From: Kingdonia uniflora
Taxonomy: Eukaryota; Streptophyta; Magnoliopsida; Ranunculales; Circaeasteraceae
NCBI GenBank assembly: GCA_014058105.1
Contig: JACGCM010001161.1
Coordinates: 2,232,001-2,296,000 of the forward strand
Length of the DNA: 64,000 nt
Direction of reading: 5' to 3'
Positions 11,813 to 24,229 of the stretch are shown piece after piece. Made by a program: the position numbers and the translations under genes. The notes below the pieces were generated by a model, which ran no database searches, was not told the origin of the DNA, and saw only the letters and a list, made by a program, of their open reading frames with translations. Within the stretch, counting starts at the first letter, position 1; the number at the start of each line of letters is the position of its first letter.

Positions 11813-13453
11813 TATAGTTCATAGTATATAACGTAATGAAGTACATGATTCCCAATCATTACTTGCAAGTGAACCCTGTTCATGGCTTTATACTTATGAG
11901 ATCCTATTAAACATTAAATTCCAATTTTACCCCGTAAAATGATGATTTTAACTTTAAAGTATGTTTTAATAGAGTCTTAGCCAAGACTGCTATTGAAAAC
12001 CACTAGATGTTGCGTTCCTTATTCTAACAACTAGAGTGTTATAATCTCAAAAGTTCTATAAGGTTGGTATATTCTAGCCAAATAACCCATTTGCTAAGAA
12101 TATGAAGGGTATTAGATGTTTAGCTGACAAGTGGTTCTACCTCGAAGTCTACTAGGTTCACAAGATATGTAGATTATGCATGTCTTTGAACTAACATTCT
12201 AAGGTACTATAAATTACCATCAGTGCTTATATACATCTAAATATTCTCATGTAACATCTAATTGCACCTAGATACAAAAAATTGATTCTTCAGACATCAA
12301 GTTTTTAGAAATAAGACTAAATCAATTCCTAATTGAGCTCCAATTATTTGTCTTTAATAATTAGCTGTGACTTAGATATGACTCCTAGTCGTATTCTAAA
12401 TTAGTCTTGGTTTTGTATTATTTGTGATCCCTGAACATGATAATTAGTATCTTTGGGGTATACCATTAATATTCTATTAGCTATCGTAAAATACTTAAAT
12501 ATGTACTTATATCTCATATAACTGAGTCAGTTTTTCTATACGAGGCACTCGTTCTAAATTTTTTTTAAAATATTTTGCATAAAAATAAAATAAAAATGGG
12601 TCCCCCATAGGGTAAGTCCAGTCAATAAATTTTTTTTTTTAATTTTTTTTGACTCAATTTGACCTAAAATTAAGCTCTATAGAGCCAATTTAATGTTTGA
12701 ACCGGTCCTGGACTGGTCTGGGTCAAGGCCTGGACCGAGTTGACTGGTCTGGACCGGTTTGGCCAAGTCAAACCTTTGCCACGTATCCTTATAGTTGGCT
12801 GCCACGTGTTATGCCCATGACATGCAACTGTGAGCCACACAACATGCCGTTAACATGTCACTGTATGTACTACATGGCATGCCACTGTATATGCCACATA
12901 GCATGCTACTATATGTACATCATGACATTACTTTGACATGCCCATGGCATGCTACTGTCCTGCCATGTCAGCAGGGTAGGTCTCACTGCCACGTTAGCAT
13001 GTAGATAAGGTTTGACGTCATCACAAATATATTTTAAAAAAAATTTATTTTAAAAAATTTAAAAATAATTATTAATTGTTGACGTCATCATTACCTAAAA
13101 ATGTCGTTTTTGGCCGTGAACTGCCTAGTTTCAATGCCAATTTTTTGGCGATTAAAACATCTACCAGAGACATGCATATACCGTTGAAATCCTTGTGGAA
13201 TAGGCTACGCATCAAAATTGATTGTGCATCAAGCCGATGTCCACAACGATCGTTATTTTGGTTTAAAAATCACCAAAAAATAGCCTTTAGTCCGAAAAAA
13301 AATTATATAATCATACTCCAAATCAAATCTAGATATCTTATATCATAGATCAAGTAAAAATTATATAAAAATTCGAAAATAGGAAAAACTACCTCTACGC
13401 AACGGATTTTTTTTTTCTCCAAAAAAACGTTGATTCTGATAGTTATTTCCCCC
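11741..13453. repeat. 1.7-kb direct repeat, right copy
   Basis: Same-orientation partner of 6095-7828, clearly diverged by substitutions and small indels but colinear. It contains the same gcatgcc-rich block (about 12798-12965). Its right end lies about 280 bp from the stop codon of WSD copy 1, so the repeat reaches nearly to the 3' end of that gene. Confidence 0.7.
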
Positions 13454-13735
13454 TATTAGGATATGGTGACTTAAAAAATGACAGCAGAACATATAGAATC
13501 GACTACCTTTAACTCTACACAACACACAACAAATTAGGTCTAAGATACACTATATCGCAGTCGCATTTGGCTACAAGCCTACAACAGCTTGATCCGTGCT
13601 CGCTTTTTCTTTTGCAAGAATATATCAATATATTTATTGATTTCAAAGACTAATTATTCATATAGCATTGTATCGATACCACATTTGTGTTGGTGATCCG
13701 ATTGGCAAGCAGTACGAAAAACGCAAGATCGCTCC

Positions 13736-15396
13736 TCACTTCTCCATGTTCTTCCCACAAGCTGCTTTATAAATATTTTTGAAGGCTTCATTCATGCAAG
13801 ACGTGAAAACCTCTGAATCAATAAAACCTTTTTCCATTGTCACAACCAACTTAAGATCACCCATTGTAGTTGCAACTGTAAAAGTTAGACTCTGCAGTTC
13901 AATGATACAATAAAATAAGAACAAATATGGGCTAATCACTAGCAATAAAAGATAAAAATAAATAGTCTTTGGTTTACCTGAGGTACCCTGGTTACGAGGA
14001 AATAAAAACTGCCAATGGGTTGGTTTACCATTGCCAATTTTTCCTTCGGGCCAATTAAACTTGTGATCATAGCGCTTGAGTTGTAAAAGTTTGAACGAAT
14101 GAATCCTGCCAACCCCTGACAAACCAAATCTATACAATTAGTCTCAATATCATACGCCTTTGAAGACAATCATAAGATTTAAGATCACTAACCTTTTGTC
14201 CTTTGATCGTTCTTATTGTGTTAAGTAACGGATCGATCAAATAAATCACCAACGACCTTTTCTTTTTCTCCATAATTTCCTTAGATTTCAATACAAACTC
14301 TATAGGATCGGCTTCTTCTCCTCCACGGCCATTACGGGGTATTGGTATATGCAAGAATCTAGAATAATTTCCCCATGAACTTGCCTTCATCATGTCTTCG
14401 ATACTTTTGTAACCTTTCAAAGCTCTCATGTTCACCATTACAAGTAAAGTCATGTCTCCATCACTAGACACTTTTCCCATCCTCACCATATACAAGTGAA
14501 TCACGTATGATATTAATCCCGTAACTACGTCATTTACGGTCTGTGTACATTTACGTTATTATTAGAGTACGAAAATCAAATTTGATTTAAGGATGAAAAG
14601 AAGTAGAAGTGTTTAAACTTACCCCTCCAACCTTGGATTTAACTTCCTTGACTTGTTCAAGAGGTATAGTGATGGAGGCAATGTTGAATGGCTTCGACCC
14701 CAACTGACGTGTTCCCGATCTTACCGCACTCCGGGGGTCTTCAAACATCAGCATCTTATACGACCAATAAACATCAAATAGTGTTTCCTTGAGCTTGGAA
14801 ACAAGACTCCATAGTTTTGGTTTCCCTCCCTTAGATCCAAAAGACAATGGAGGAAATGTGAGGGGAACAGAGGGGTTATCCGCCCTATGAAAGGCACTAA
14901 ACAGAACGGAAATATACGAGTAACCATCACCGATAGCGTGGCTAAGTTTCAAAACCATAGTTGAAGCGCCACTCAGTGTTGGGTACTTGATCAAATGAAG
15001 TTCCCATAAGGGTCGAGTACCAAGAAACTTCTCCGTACCTATCTTGGACATGTATTGTTTACAGAGCTCATCGTACTCCGTTGCTGATAACTCCTCAGGA
15101 AACGTAGGGACGATTAGATGATCTTGGTATATAACTTGTTCAATCTTCCTCCACCGTTCCACGCCTTTAGAATCAGTATCAATGACAGAAGAAAAGCGGG
15201 GAGTACAAGGCACAAAATGATATTCTAGGAACTCCAGGCAATGAGACTCTTGAACCGGAACCTCAAATTCGAAGACGGCTAAAATGGTTAAGGGTATGGT
15301 AGAACTATTGAGACATTGTGATATTGGGCTCAAAGGTGGGAGTAGCTCTTCTTGTTTCTCGCCTTCTACTCCAAGTTTTTCATAGTTTGAAGCCAT
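13736..15396 (-). CDS. WSD: Wax ester synthase/diacylglycerol acyltransferase (WSD family), copy 1
   Basis: Four exons, read right to left: 15396-14623, 14540-14193, 14115-13978, 13891-13736. All introns are GT-AG and all junctions are phase 0, giving 471 residues ending at TGA (13736-13738). The WSD family makes wax esters from acyl-CoA and fatty alcohol, usually at the ER, with a weaker DGAT activity. The acyltransferase motif is LSHAIGDG (catalytic-type His153, Asp157, Gly158), so the first His of the canonical HHxxxDG is Ser. PLW is at 129-131 and the family NDVV motif at 261-264. Length and the C-terminal DUF1298-like part fit plant WSDs. The start has a good context (tcaATGGCT) with no upstream in-frame ATG nearby. 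Substrate preference cannot be told from sequence. Confidence 0.9.
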
Positions 15397-16275
15397 TGAT
15401 GCACTCTCTCCCTCTCAACTACAACTGCAGAGAAACTATCAGAGAAAAAAAATAGATCTCTCCCTCGGATAAAAGAAGTATAGATTGTTGAAGATGATGC
15501 AATGTTGGACTTAAATTCATTGACGAAAAACTAATAAAAATGGTGGTTGCCATAAATAATAAATATGCGCACAGGTAGTATTTATGTGTAGCAGTTGATC
15601 TTGGTGAGTTTGTAGTTGAAAAATAGCTTATTCTGACCTAGTGTATTAGTATCAACTAAGAACTATTGGAACATATAAAATCGCCAGCTCTCGGAGATTT
15701 TGCTTCAAAGATCGATGAATTTAGCCTGTATATTAAACACAACTTCACATAAAAGAAAAGAAGAGGCTGTGACAATAATCACAACACAATCAATGAGCTA
15801 GCCACAAAATATCTTATGGCACACATTTCAACACAACAATGTCAACAATGTCACAGATAAGTGGATCATAACGACAAAGGTGTACATCGATCAACAAGTA
15901 TACAAGTGATATGAGCTTTGATATGCAGGTAAAATGACCCAAGACTCAGTTTTACGGGCACATACTTCTGTTTCTTAAGCATAACTCAGAGCTCTGAAAT
16001 CCAGAAAATAAATTAATATAATGGAGCTTTCTTGTTGAAAATAAGCTTCTATTTTCTCAAATAATCGAAGCATAAGCAGGAAAAATAATTTTCTCTGACA
16101 TTCTTTCAAATCAGAATAGAACCATAATAACACGGGTTGTCAAAATTTCAGGTCTAGCTCTACATCATAGACTAAAGATGATTCAATGAAAACCAATACG
16201 TTACAGTTTTGTCTGTGGTTGTCCACCAAGTATTGCCAAGTCCAAGGACAATAACTAAAAAGCCGATGGAGCATT
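15397..16275. other. Intergenic between WSD1 (5' side) and RBP47 (3' side)
   Basis: It holds the presumed promoter and 5' UTR of WSD1 (pyrimidine-rich when read on the plus strand just right of 15396) and the 3' UTR of RBP47. No convincing TATA box or other gene was recognised. Confidence 0.5.
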
Positions 16276-19200
16276 TCAGCTTACTTGCTGTTGGTTGTTA
16301 CCATATGTTGGATAAGCGCCATATGCGGAAGCAGCAGCAGCATACATGTTTGGATCCTGAGACACTGGTGCAGCATAACCATATGATCCATCATAAGCCT
16401 GCCCTCCGTAGTATGCGCCTCCACCATTCCATTGGTTGCCGTTATCTGATCTTGGCTGCCATGGTTTTCCAGGGAGATGAGTTTAGAATTGTGAGTCGGC
16501 TAATCTCAAACAATTGAATTGTTCAGTTCATATTACCTGCTTGTTCACTGGACTGCGACCCCAGGAAAGGCGGACTGTGTTCTTGCCAATGGTCGTCCCA
16601 TTCAACCCCTGCAATGCCTCCTCCGCATTGCTTCTGAAAAACATTACAGAAAATGGGAACTTAAACTGAGTTATTTAATGTCTTTGTGCAGTGTGATGAT
16701 GCAGATGATAGTCAAGGAACATACTTTGTATCAAACTGCACGAATCCACATCCTTTTCCAACAGGAATTTTTACAGATACAATTTTACCAAATTGAGAAA
16801 ATTGCCTCCTGAGATCTTCATCAGTGATACTGGCGTCAAGCCCTCCAACAAAAATCTGCATTAAAACAATGATTAGTGCCAGAAATAGATGGGACGGTTG
16901 ACATCTAAGAGCAGGGAAGGAGCATGACTCACTGTTGTGTTGTTTGAATCCTCGTCAGTCTGGAAATTTTGACTAGAGGCGGCATTTGATCCGTATCCAC
17001 CTCCCAATACCACAGCTAATTATGAAAAGGCAAAAGCATAATGAAATTTTTTGAGTACATATTTATCATAAAAATAATAATACACTGTAAAGCTATTGAT
17101 TTGCCATCAATGTTCTACAGATAGTAATGCAAGTTTTTTCAAGTGTGACTCTAAGCAGGGACTTGTTATGAGTATTATTGTAAGTTTAGTATTTATATAC
17201 TATGTGGTGAACAATTCAATCCACAATATAAAGCGTGATTGTCAACATGAGACATGTTTTGCAAGGGACATTTAAACTACGGTAGGTCACGAGATAAGAA
17301 CAAAACACACAATTTTTTCCTCTTTTGGAAGGTAAGCCCGTTATGAGGTCAATAACTCAAGGGTTTGGCAGACCCCTGCTAAGCTGGGATAAAACAGACC
17401 GATGACCAGAAGTGAAGAAGCCAGAAGGCTAAACACTTATTGACACCGAAGCAGCACCATGATCATCATGCTTCGTTGCCACAGAAGCAGCCACAACACC
17501 GTCAGGCCACCGAAGCTTACCCCCAAACACCACCTTCAGGGTTCGAGTGGGAGTAGGGGGTGCGAATGCACAACGTTGACCACATGTAGATGTTAATGTC
17601 ACACAGCGAAAGACAATTTGGTATCTACAAGGCCGGCCACCAAAAAAACTTGAACTTTCATCTTACCACAATATGCCCAACTCCACATAATTTTGGGCTT
17701 TCATATGTCCAGATGATATATTAACTGAATCAGTTTCCTTCATATTCTATTAAATTTCATAATAAAATTAGCTTATCTTTGATACGTACTATGCACTACT
17801 TAGACAAGTAGTGCGAAGATGGGTCTTGGATATAAGAAACATAAGATGCTTTAACACTAAGGCTCACACTAAATCCAAAAGGAAACACTAAGAAGCTACA
17901 TAAAACTAGTACGGAAAATTATAAACTTCAATTGTAAAAAGGAGCATATATATGAAGGAATTTGAGAAAGATATTATTGTAAGAAATTCCTAAAGTAAAA
18001 TCTCTTTCTGAGTGGAAACGAGACGCGTCAAAGATTACTATGATCTCAAATATCCTTCTAAAATATATATATGTTCCTCGCATACACACGAGACCCTTAG
18101 GAATCCACAGTAAAATAGGGTTCATTATAAATCACAGGATATGGATCATTGTGTTATGGAAAATATATATGAACCAAGTTCAAGACTGTTTCTACCTAAT
18201 AAGGCTTCTATTTTTACTCTAAACTATCAGGAGATTCAGGACCTCAAGGGCTACGATGTGGTGGTGGACAAGAATTAGTATTTACTAGGCAGACCAAGTT
18301 TTCATGGGAACACATGCTTCTATCCTGAATGAGAGAAGGAGAAAACAGGCATAGGGTTATGAGACCCGACAAAAAAATTCTAGATTGTTTTTACCCAATA
18401 GGATTTCAATCCCCATTCCACACTATAAGGACCATCGGGGTGGTCGTGTAAGAAAACGGGTAGGTACTAAGGTGGATGGTAGACACCTTTTTTATGGGAC
18501 AAGCACTTCTAACCTGTGAATTGTAAAGAAGTAAACTGCCAACAAACTCCAATAAATTTTAGATGCATTTCGAGAGCTAATCTAAGCATTCTTACATACC
18601 TTGTGATTGTTGTTGATATCCAGATGGCTTTCTAGGGGTAGCGACATTTATACGCATAGGCCTATTAGAACAATATGCACCATTCATTTCTGTCAAAGCT
18701 TGTGACCTCTCATTATCGTCACCAAACCGCACAAAGCCATATCCTTTAGAGCGGCCGGTAGTTGCATCAATAACAACTTTCGCCCCTTTTACAGATGGAA
18801 ATTTACTGCCAAAAGTTTCTTGCAATATGGCATCAGTAACATCTGAACCCAAGTCTCCTACAAATATAGAGTGGTCTTGGCCACCTTCTGCTCGCCTTTC
18901 ACCTGCGTTAAATGATGCCCAGTTCAAACGGAAGGGTTGTTCTGTGTTGGGCATTGGAGTGCCATTGTAACTGAGAACTTTTTCAGCTGCTGCACGTGAA
19001 GAGAACTCCACGAATCCATATCCCTCAGATTGACTAGTCTGCCTATTACGGATTACCTTTATATTAAAGACCTGCATATTTTCATAATGCCAAAATATGA
19101 GAATTTGTAGTTAAATTGAATAGAGACAAATGTATTAAAAACTGTGGTTAAATTAAATAGAGAAAAATAAATGGACAAAGTTATTCCATTATCAACAGCT

Positions 19201-20623
19201 ATTTTCAGAAGAAGCTACTCCATATTTAACAAATTAGAAGTAATACAAGTAACTAAATAAGTAAATAGAGTTAATATAAGTTAGGATCTAACACACACTA
19301 ATCTACTGGAAATATATGAAACATGCTAGAGCCTAGCGCAGATGTGCGAATCAAGAAGGTTATACTATTGTTGCAAAACTTAGCTTTCAAGTTTTAAGCT
19401 AAGAGATCCCCAAAAAAAAATTCTGAAAACTTATCTCTTCAATAAAGTTAATCGCAGTATCATTTGGTTGTACGGTCTTGACCTGAGGTTGGTAGATTTA
19501 AATCAAATACTAATGGTTTTCATTGGGTAGCCCTCAATTGCATAGTAGTTTTCTTTATTGTACAATGGTTAGATTGGTGAGTAAAGCCATTCACCTAGAT
19601 AACTACATTGTTTTGACAATTGTATTATTTTTCAAGAGCCAAGGGGATGCTACTTGCCATGAACAGTGCTAGCTAAATCTCAAATTCAATGTTAGTTAAA
19701 ACTTATGAATTCTCTAACAAATATGCAAATATAATAAGTTAATATTTTCATTACTAACTATGTCAATAACAGTTGTTTATGTCGCCAATGTTTACATAAT
19801 CATGCTAAATTAATGTTTATATTTCTTGCTCTTTGATGTTTGCTTAAATATGTTTTTTCTTCAAAATCTTGAAAGCTATTTTCCAATATTTATGACATTA
19901 TGTTTTGGTATACTCTTCTTTGGAAGGTTTTATTGGAAATATTTATCGAATGAGATCCTCATCCTTTCCAGAACTGCTTAGGACTGTGACTTGCCAAATT
20001 ATACCTTTTAGGCATATCCTGCTTTTGGAAGGTTTATAACATCTCTTTATACATTGATTTTTGACATCATCCGTCCTAACCATGGGTTTACTTCATAACA
20101 AAATACCCACATTTATCTAGATCTCTCTCTCATTCAAGGGTCATAAAATCAATTACAATACTATAAGTTCCCCACAAACAACATTAATTTAATATTTTCT
20201 CCGTAATTAAATACACATTAACTAATCTAATTTTTCCCACATTAGGATTAGGGTATACTTATTCAAACACAATAAATAAATAAAAGATGGAGAAATCGAA
20301 ACCTGATTGGTGTGACCAAAGCAGCTATTGAGATAACTCTCATCCATCCAATACTGCAAATCACCAACCCAGATCGTCTTGTTCTCATCCCCACCACTAG
20401 ATCCTCCCCCAACCAATGCTTGCTGTTGCTGCTGTGGTTGTAGTATATGTTGCTGCTGCGCATACATGTATTGTTGAGGGTAGTGCTGCTGCATCATCAC
20501 CTGTTGCTGCTGCATCATCATCGCTTGTTGCTGCTGCATCCACTGCTGTTGCTGCTGTTGATACTGTTGTTGTTGCTGCTGCAGCTGTGCATCAGCACCA
20601 CCATTAGCTGCTGATGTTTGCAT
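16276..20623 (-). CDS. RBP47: RBP47-type RNA-binding protein with three RRM domains
   Basis: Six exons, read right to left: 20623-20303, 19071-18600, 17015-16933, 16855-16725, 16633-16537, 16455-16276. All introns are GT-AG and the joined frame is open for 427 residues. The N-terminus (residues 13-68) is Gln-rich. RRM1 is about 83-162 (IWVGDL; GYGFVEF), RRM2 about 175-252 (IFVGDL; GYGFVRF) and RRM3 about 292-362 (IFVGGL; GCGFVQF). The tail ends NNQQQVS, as in RBP47 rather than RBP45 proteins. Known members bind poly(A)/U-rich RNA in the nucleus and move to stress granules. Intron 1 splits RRM1 right after HTNQ; introns 1 and 2 are long (1.23 and 1.58 kb) and the others under 100 bp. The ATG lies in gaggATGC. 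No lesion seen. Confidence 0.93.
17338..17600. other. GC-richer insert-like patch in RBP47 intron 2
   Basis: About 260 bp inside the long second intron are less AT-rich than their surroundings and carry a ggttcgagtggg motif resembling a B box. Read on the minus strand, one frame stays open for about 60 residues (for example WPDGVVAASVATKHDD), but no family was recognised. It may be a small transposon or gene fragment. Ends were not defined. Confidence 0.3.
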
Positions 20624-20760
20624 CCTCTTCTCTCTCTCTGTGTGTGTGTGTGTCTGTGATGTTGAGGTTAATAAGATTTCTCCCTATCGAGAGAGAGAGA
20701 GAGAGCAAAAGAGGATCTTAGGTGATGTTTGTGGAGGTTAAATAGATACGAGGGAGAGAG
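20624..20760 (-). promoter_or_regulatory. RBP47 5' UTR / proximal promoter with CT and CA runs
   Basis: Directly upstream of the RBP47 ATG the coding strand carries a CA run (plus-strand tgtgtgtgtgtgtgtc, 20638-20654) and a CT run (gagagagagagagagag on the plus strand, near 20689-20705). Pyrimidine-rich leaders are common in plant genes. The transcription start was not located. Confidence 0.45.
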
Positions 20761-21291
20761 GTCGCCCTTGTTTCGATGGAGTTGGGGTGATCTTAACCGT
20801 TGGATTTGACAGCTGCACATCGTTGATATCGTTGGTTTTAGAGATCACCTCTATTGGTCTCGCAATCTAAACTTATTATGTGAGAAGTGGGGATGTGACG
20901 CATTAAGCACATACGTGGTCATTTTTACGAGCGAGAAGTGGGTCGTGGAAGGCTCCCCAGGGTCCCTGCACAAGAAACGTCTTAGGACCGAGACCATAAA
21001 AGTTCACATTCATCTTACCGGATGCTCGTTCAAACTAGTTTAAACACTTCTTTGTCAGATCGTCCAAAGGGAACCGAGACCAGCATCGAACTGCCCAAAG
21101 TAATAGATACACTGGTTCAGGGCAAAAGTCTAACAATTAGGCAAAATCCATTCATTACTCCCACTCGCCTTGACACGCTCGTTAACAACATCAAGATATT
21201 CTATTTTTATCTCGTCGGTCTAGTACTTGGTAAGAGCACCCACAACGGCTAAGTACACCCTGACGTGGCGAGTGGATTTTGAAATCAACCC
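20761..21291. other. RBP47 upstream region, partly similar to 31.8-31.9 kb
   Basis: No gene. About 55 bp near 20938-20995 (GGTCGTGGAAGGCTCCC then CTTAGGA) resemble 31845-31905 on the far side of the SIRE-like element, in the same orientation. The shared piece is probably a decayed LTR fragment. Confidence 0.4.
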
Positions 21292-21629
21292 TGTTCAGTG
21301 TCAGTCCAGCTGCAGTCTATCCACGCGCACTCACTGACGTCGGATAACCACGAAATAGTGTTGACTCCTACTCTAGACACTAAATGAAACAAACTCCAAA
21401 ATGGATGTTTCAATCCTCTCATTTGGTTCATTTTGTGTCAAAACTAGAACTAGGTAATAAACAAAAAATTACAAACTCGATGGACTGACTTACTCACTGA
21501 ACATCCATTCATAAAATCATGTCCTCTAAAATCTCTGCACACTAAACAAGATACATCACGTAACCGTTCATATTTAAAATAAGGAATTCAGATGACACAA
21601 AGTACTTACCTGACTTACCTGAAGAACCA
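21292..21629 (-). repeat. 3' LTR of the SIRE-like element (possibly truncated)
   Basis: Begins TGTTCAGTG and ends ACCA directly beside the polypurine tract, so both termini have the TG...CA form. Its first 119 bp match 31423-31541. At 338 bp it is short for a SIRE LTR; the missing part may correspond to 30613-31422. Confidence 0.6.
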
Positions 21630-21650
21630 TCTCTCCCCCTTTTTGGCACA
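21630..21650 (-). other. Polypurine tract of the SIRE-like element
   Basis: On the minus strand the sequence is TGCCAAAAAGGGGGAGA, the standard plus-strand primer signal of SIRE-type copia elements, directly adjacent to the LTR starting at 21629. It fixes the element's orientation. Confidence 0.85.
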
Positions 21651-21963
21651 AAAGAAAAAAAGGGTAAACAAATAAAAAGAGAAAGGAAAGTGAAATTAAA
21701 TTGCCAATATATATAACAGTTATGGAAGAGTAAATATCATGAAATATAAAAATCATATAGCAAAAGCTTGATAGAGTATCCATGCAAAAAAAAAAATATA
21801 TTAATACATAACAAAGTCAGATAGAGCATCTACATAGAATATACATGCAATAAAAAAAGCAGACGCAAAAATAGTCACTGAAAAGACAAAACACAGAACT
21901 ATCACTCCAAACTCCAAAAGATAAACCCAAAGTCTCATACGGCCTAAGACCCCTCATATGTTT

Positions 21964-23295
21964 ATGCGGCGGGAGGACCAATCGACGAGCCTCGCACTAT
22001 ACGGCTCAATCCCTCCACAGAAGTCTGGAGCCGACCTATATCATCCCTGAAGAGCTGAAACTGAGACTGTATCTAAGTGTCCAAGCTAGCAAAACGAGTC
22101 TCCATCTGAGTGTTTAGCCTACCAAAGTCGGACTCCATATAGGTGTACATAGAAGCAAAATCATGCGGGACCACTCCATTATAAGAAGTTGTAGAAACAT
22201 CAGGCATGGAAGTAGCAGCAGGCCTGGAAGCAGAGGGCCTAGCTGCTCGCAGAGCTGCAGCAGGTGCAGCCTCAGTCTCCGAGTCCTCTGCATCTTCCTC
22301 GGACTTAGACTGCGACTCAGAAGGCACCATATGCTTTCTATTTATTTCCAGTAACTATAATTAATCACTTCGTTCCTCTCGTCTGCCTCCTCATCCGCAC
22401 GGATAACATACCTATCCCAATCAGAAGCCGTGAAATAAACCTGCTGCATGGCAAAGCCCGTACCTGAAGATCCGGGTTTGACGTAAGAATCATCTCTTGC
22501 ATAATAACATGCACCAAATCAACAGTGTACCCCTTATGGTAAATATATACCAAATAAAGCATATTACCCACCAAAACATTCTTATTCCCCAGTTGGGGAA
22601 TAATGTTCCTATGAGCAATCATATGAAAAAGGCATAGTGCTTCGCTCAAATTCTTACGCCTGAGATATGGGCCTTTTATCTTCCCTGAGACACGAAATTC
22701 CTCCTCCATGTCCTTCTTGGAAGGAAACTGACTATGAACCGGAGGCCACTCCGAAAGTTCCTCATCTTCACATTCAAGCTCACTCAAACCAAAAGCGTGC
22801 CGGATGTCATCCGACCCAATATGATACTCGAACTCATCAATAGAAACTCGAAAACTCTTGTCATTTCCCGTGCCCTGCACATCGTGGAGAGAAGCATAAA
22901 AAAGTCGTACCAAATGGGGATAACACAGCATTTGGGGACGAATAATCCCAGTCCAACCAAGTTTAGCAAATACATTAAAAACCTGCGTGATAATGGGGTA
23001 TTGCTCACGGAACTCCTCCTAATCAAGGGATACTTCTGATAGTTCTGAAACTTAAAACTGGAGCGCGGGGTAGACCAATGGGGGGTGGTGGTGGGGGGCT
23101 AGGATGCATACCGTGATTCCCCCCGTCATTGTCTCGTGAATGTCCACTAGATCCACCTCGTCCAGTGGCTTGATGAGCAACATTACTAAGATACATCCTA
23201 GTTCCTTGCCTCGTCCGACCCCATTTAGCCGTACCGCTCGGAGCGGGAACGGGGGACGTAGCCTTAGGGCGTTTCTCCCTAGCCATGGCAACCAA
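21964..23295 (-). pseudogene. Env-position ORF of the SIRE-like element (putative plant transposon protein family)
   Basis: The minus-strand frame starts MAREKRPK (23295, second ATG at 23291). It has a Pro-rich stretch, then a conserved block around LVRLFYASL, IGSDDIRHAF, SEWPPVHSQF and LSEALCLFHMIAHRN (about 22920-22500), then an acidic Ala-rich region and a short coiled coil (MESDFGRLNTQMETRFASLD) ending in RGSSIGPPAA before a stop at about 21964. This block recalls the plant-specific putative transposon protein domain found downstream of pol in SIRE elements. No signal peptide or membrane segment is seen, so an envelope role is not supported. It is broken by frame changes near 23030-22930 and 22360-22330 and by an in-frame TAG at 22073. 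Confidence 0.75.
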
Positions 23296-23885
23296 CGCCC
23301 AAAGTACTCACTTAACCTGCAAGAAAATTACCACTACTTCCCCAAACCTAACCAACACGGTTTAGCAGGGGAGCCCAATGAATCACACAACCAACTCTTT
23401 ACCACTGCAAGCAAGCAATCACCAAACAAACAACCCAAAAACCCTGCAAAAAACCACAGCACACTCCAATCTCCCAATTCTTTACAAAACCGATGCCACT
23501 TCCACTTTCAAATCTAAACCCAAGTGACAGTTCCAATTACCAAATAACAAATCCAACTCCAATTGACAGTTCCAATTCGAAATTCCAACTCCAAATTCAA
23601 GTGACAGTTCAATTCGAAACAATAAAACCAAATCTAAAGCATAAATTGACAAATTGATCAATAAACTTGAAGGAGAGAGAGTAGATCAAGCTTACCAAAG
23701 TGGAAGATGAGTCCAATCACAAAATTGGGGTAAAAACTGCCGAGATCAAACCACTAATTGGGCCGCCAAGTTTTGAACCTTGAAACCCCAAACTCAATTA
23801 TGAAAATGAGTTAAAAATCACAATGAAATTCGAGTATGGAATTTAAACTTGGGAGGATTCGAGAGAGAGAGAGATGCAGTGCAAG

Positions 23886-24150
23886 TTGTATTCGAACAAA
23901 AAGAGAGAGAGTGACAAAAAAAGAAAAAAATTGGATATTAAAAAAATGGACTCTGCGAAATGTATTCGAATAAAAAAAATTCTATTCAAATAGAAAAAAG
24001 CTGTAAAGAAATATTCGAATAGGGATATTCGAATAAAAGTTGAGTTTTAATAAAAATAAATAAACTGGGGAATAATATTCAAATAAAACAAGAAATCTAT
24101 TCGAATAAAAATTGCGCTGAGGCAAAATATTCGAATAGATAATTTTTTAT
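23886..24150. repeat. Cluster of ATTCGAAT palindromes upstream of the env-position ORF
   Basis: Six exact TTCGAA cores, most as ATTCGAAT, plus several one-base variants (ATTCAAAT) occur in 265 bp. The same motif clusters at 31200-31345. The minus-strand text TCAGCGCAATTTTTATTCG here resembles TCAGTCGAGTTTTTATTCG there, so the two regions appear homologous. Both lie upstream of a coding frame of the element. Confidence 0.75.
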
Positions 24151-24229
24151 TTGAACAGATTTGTTTTTTTTTTGTTTTTCAACTAGAAACAAAAGGAAGT
24201 ATACGACAAAAAAAATAAAAATAAAAATT

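Noticed and set aside
16209..16812. Two plus-strand frames of about 100 residues
   Set aside because: They lie antisense to RBP47 exons 4-6, whose splice sites and protein match are clear.
20416..20607. Ala/Val-rich plus-strand frame
   Set aside because: It is the antisense of CAG/CAA repeats coding the Gln-rich N-terminus of RBP47.
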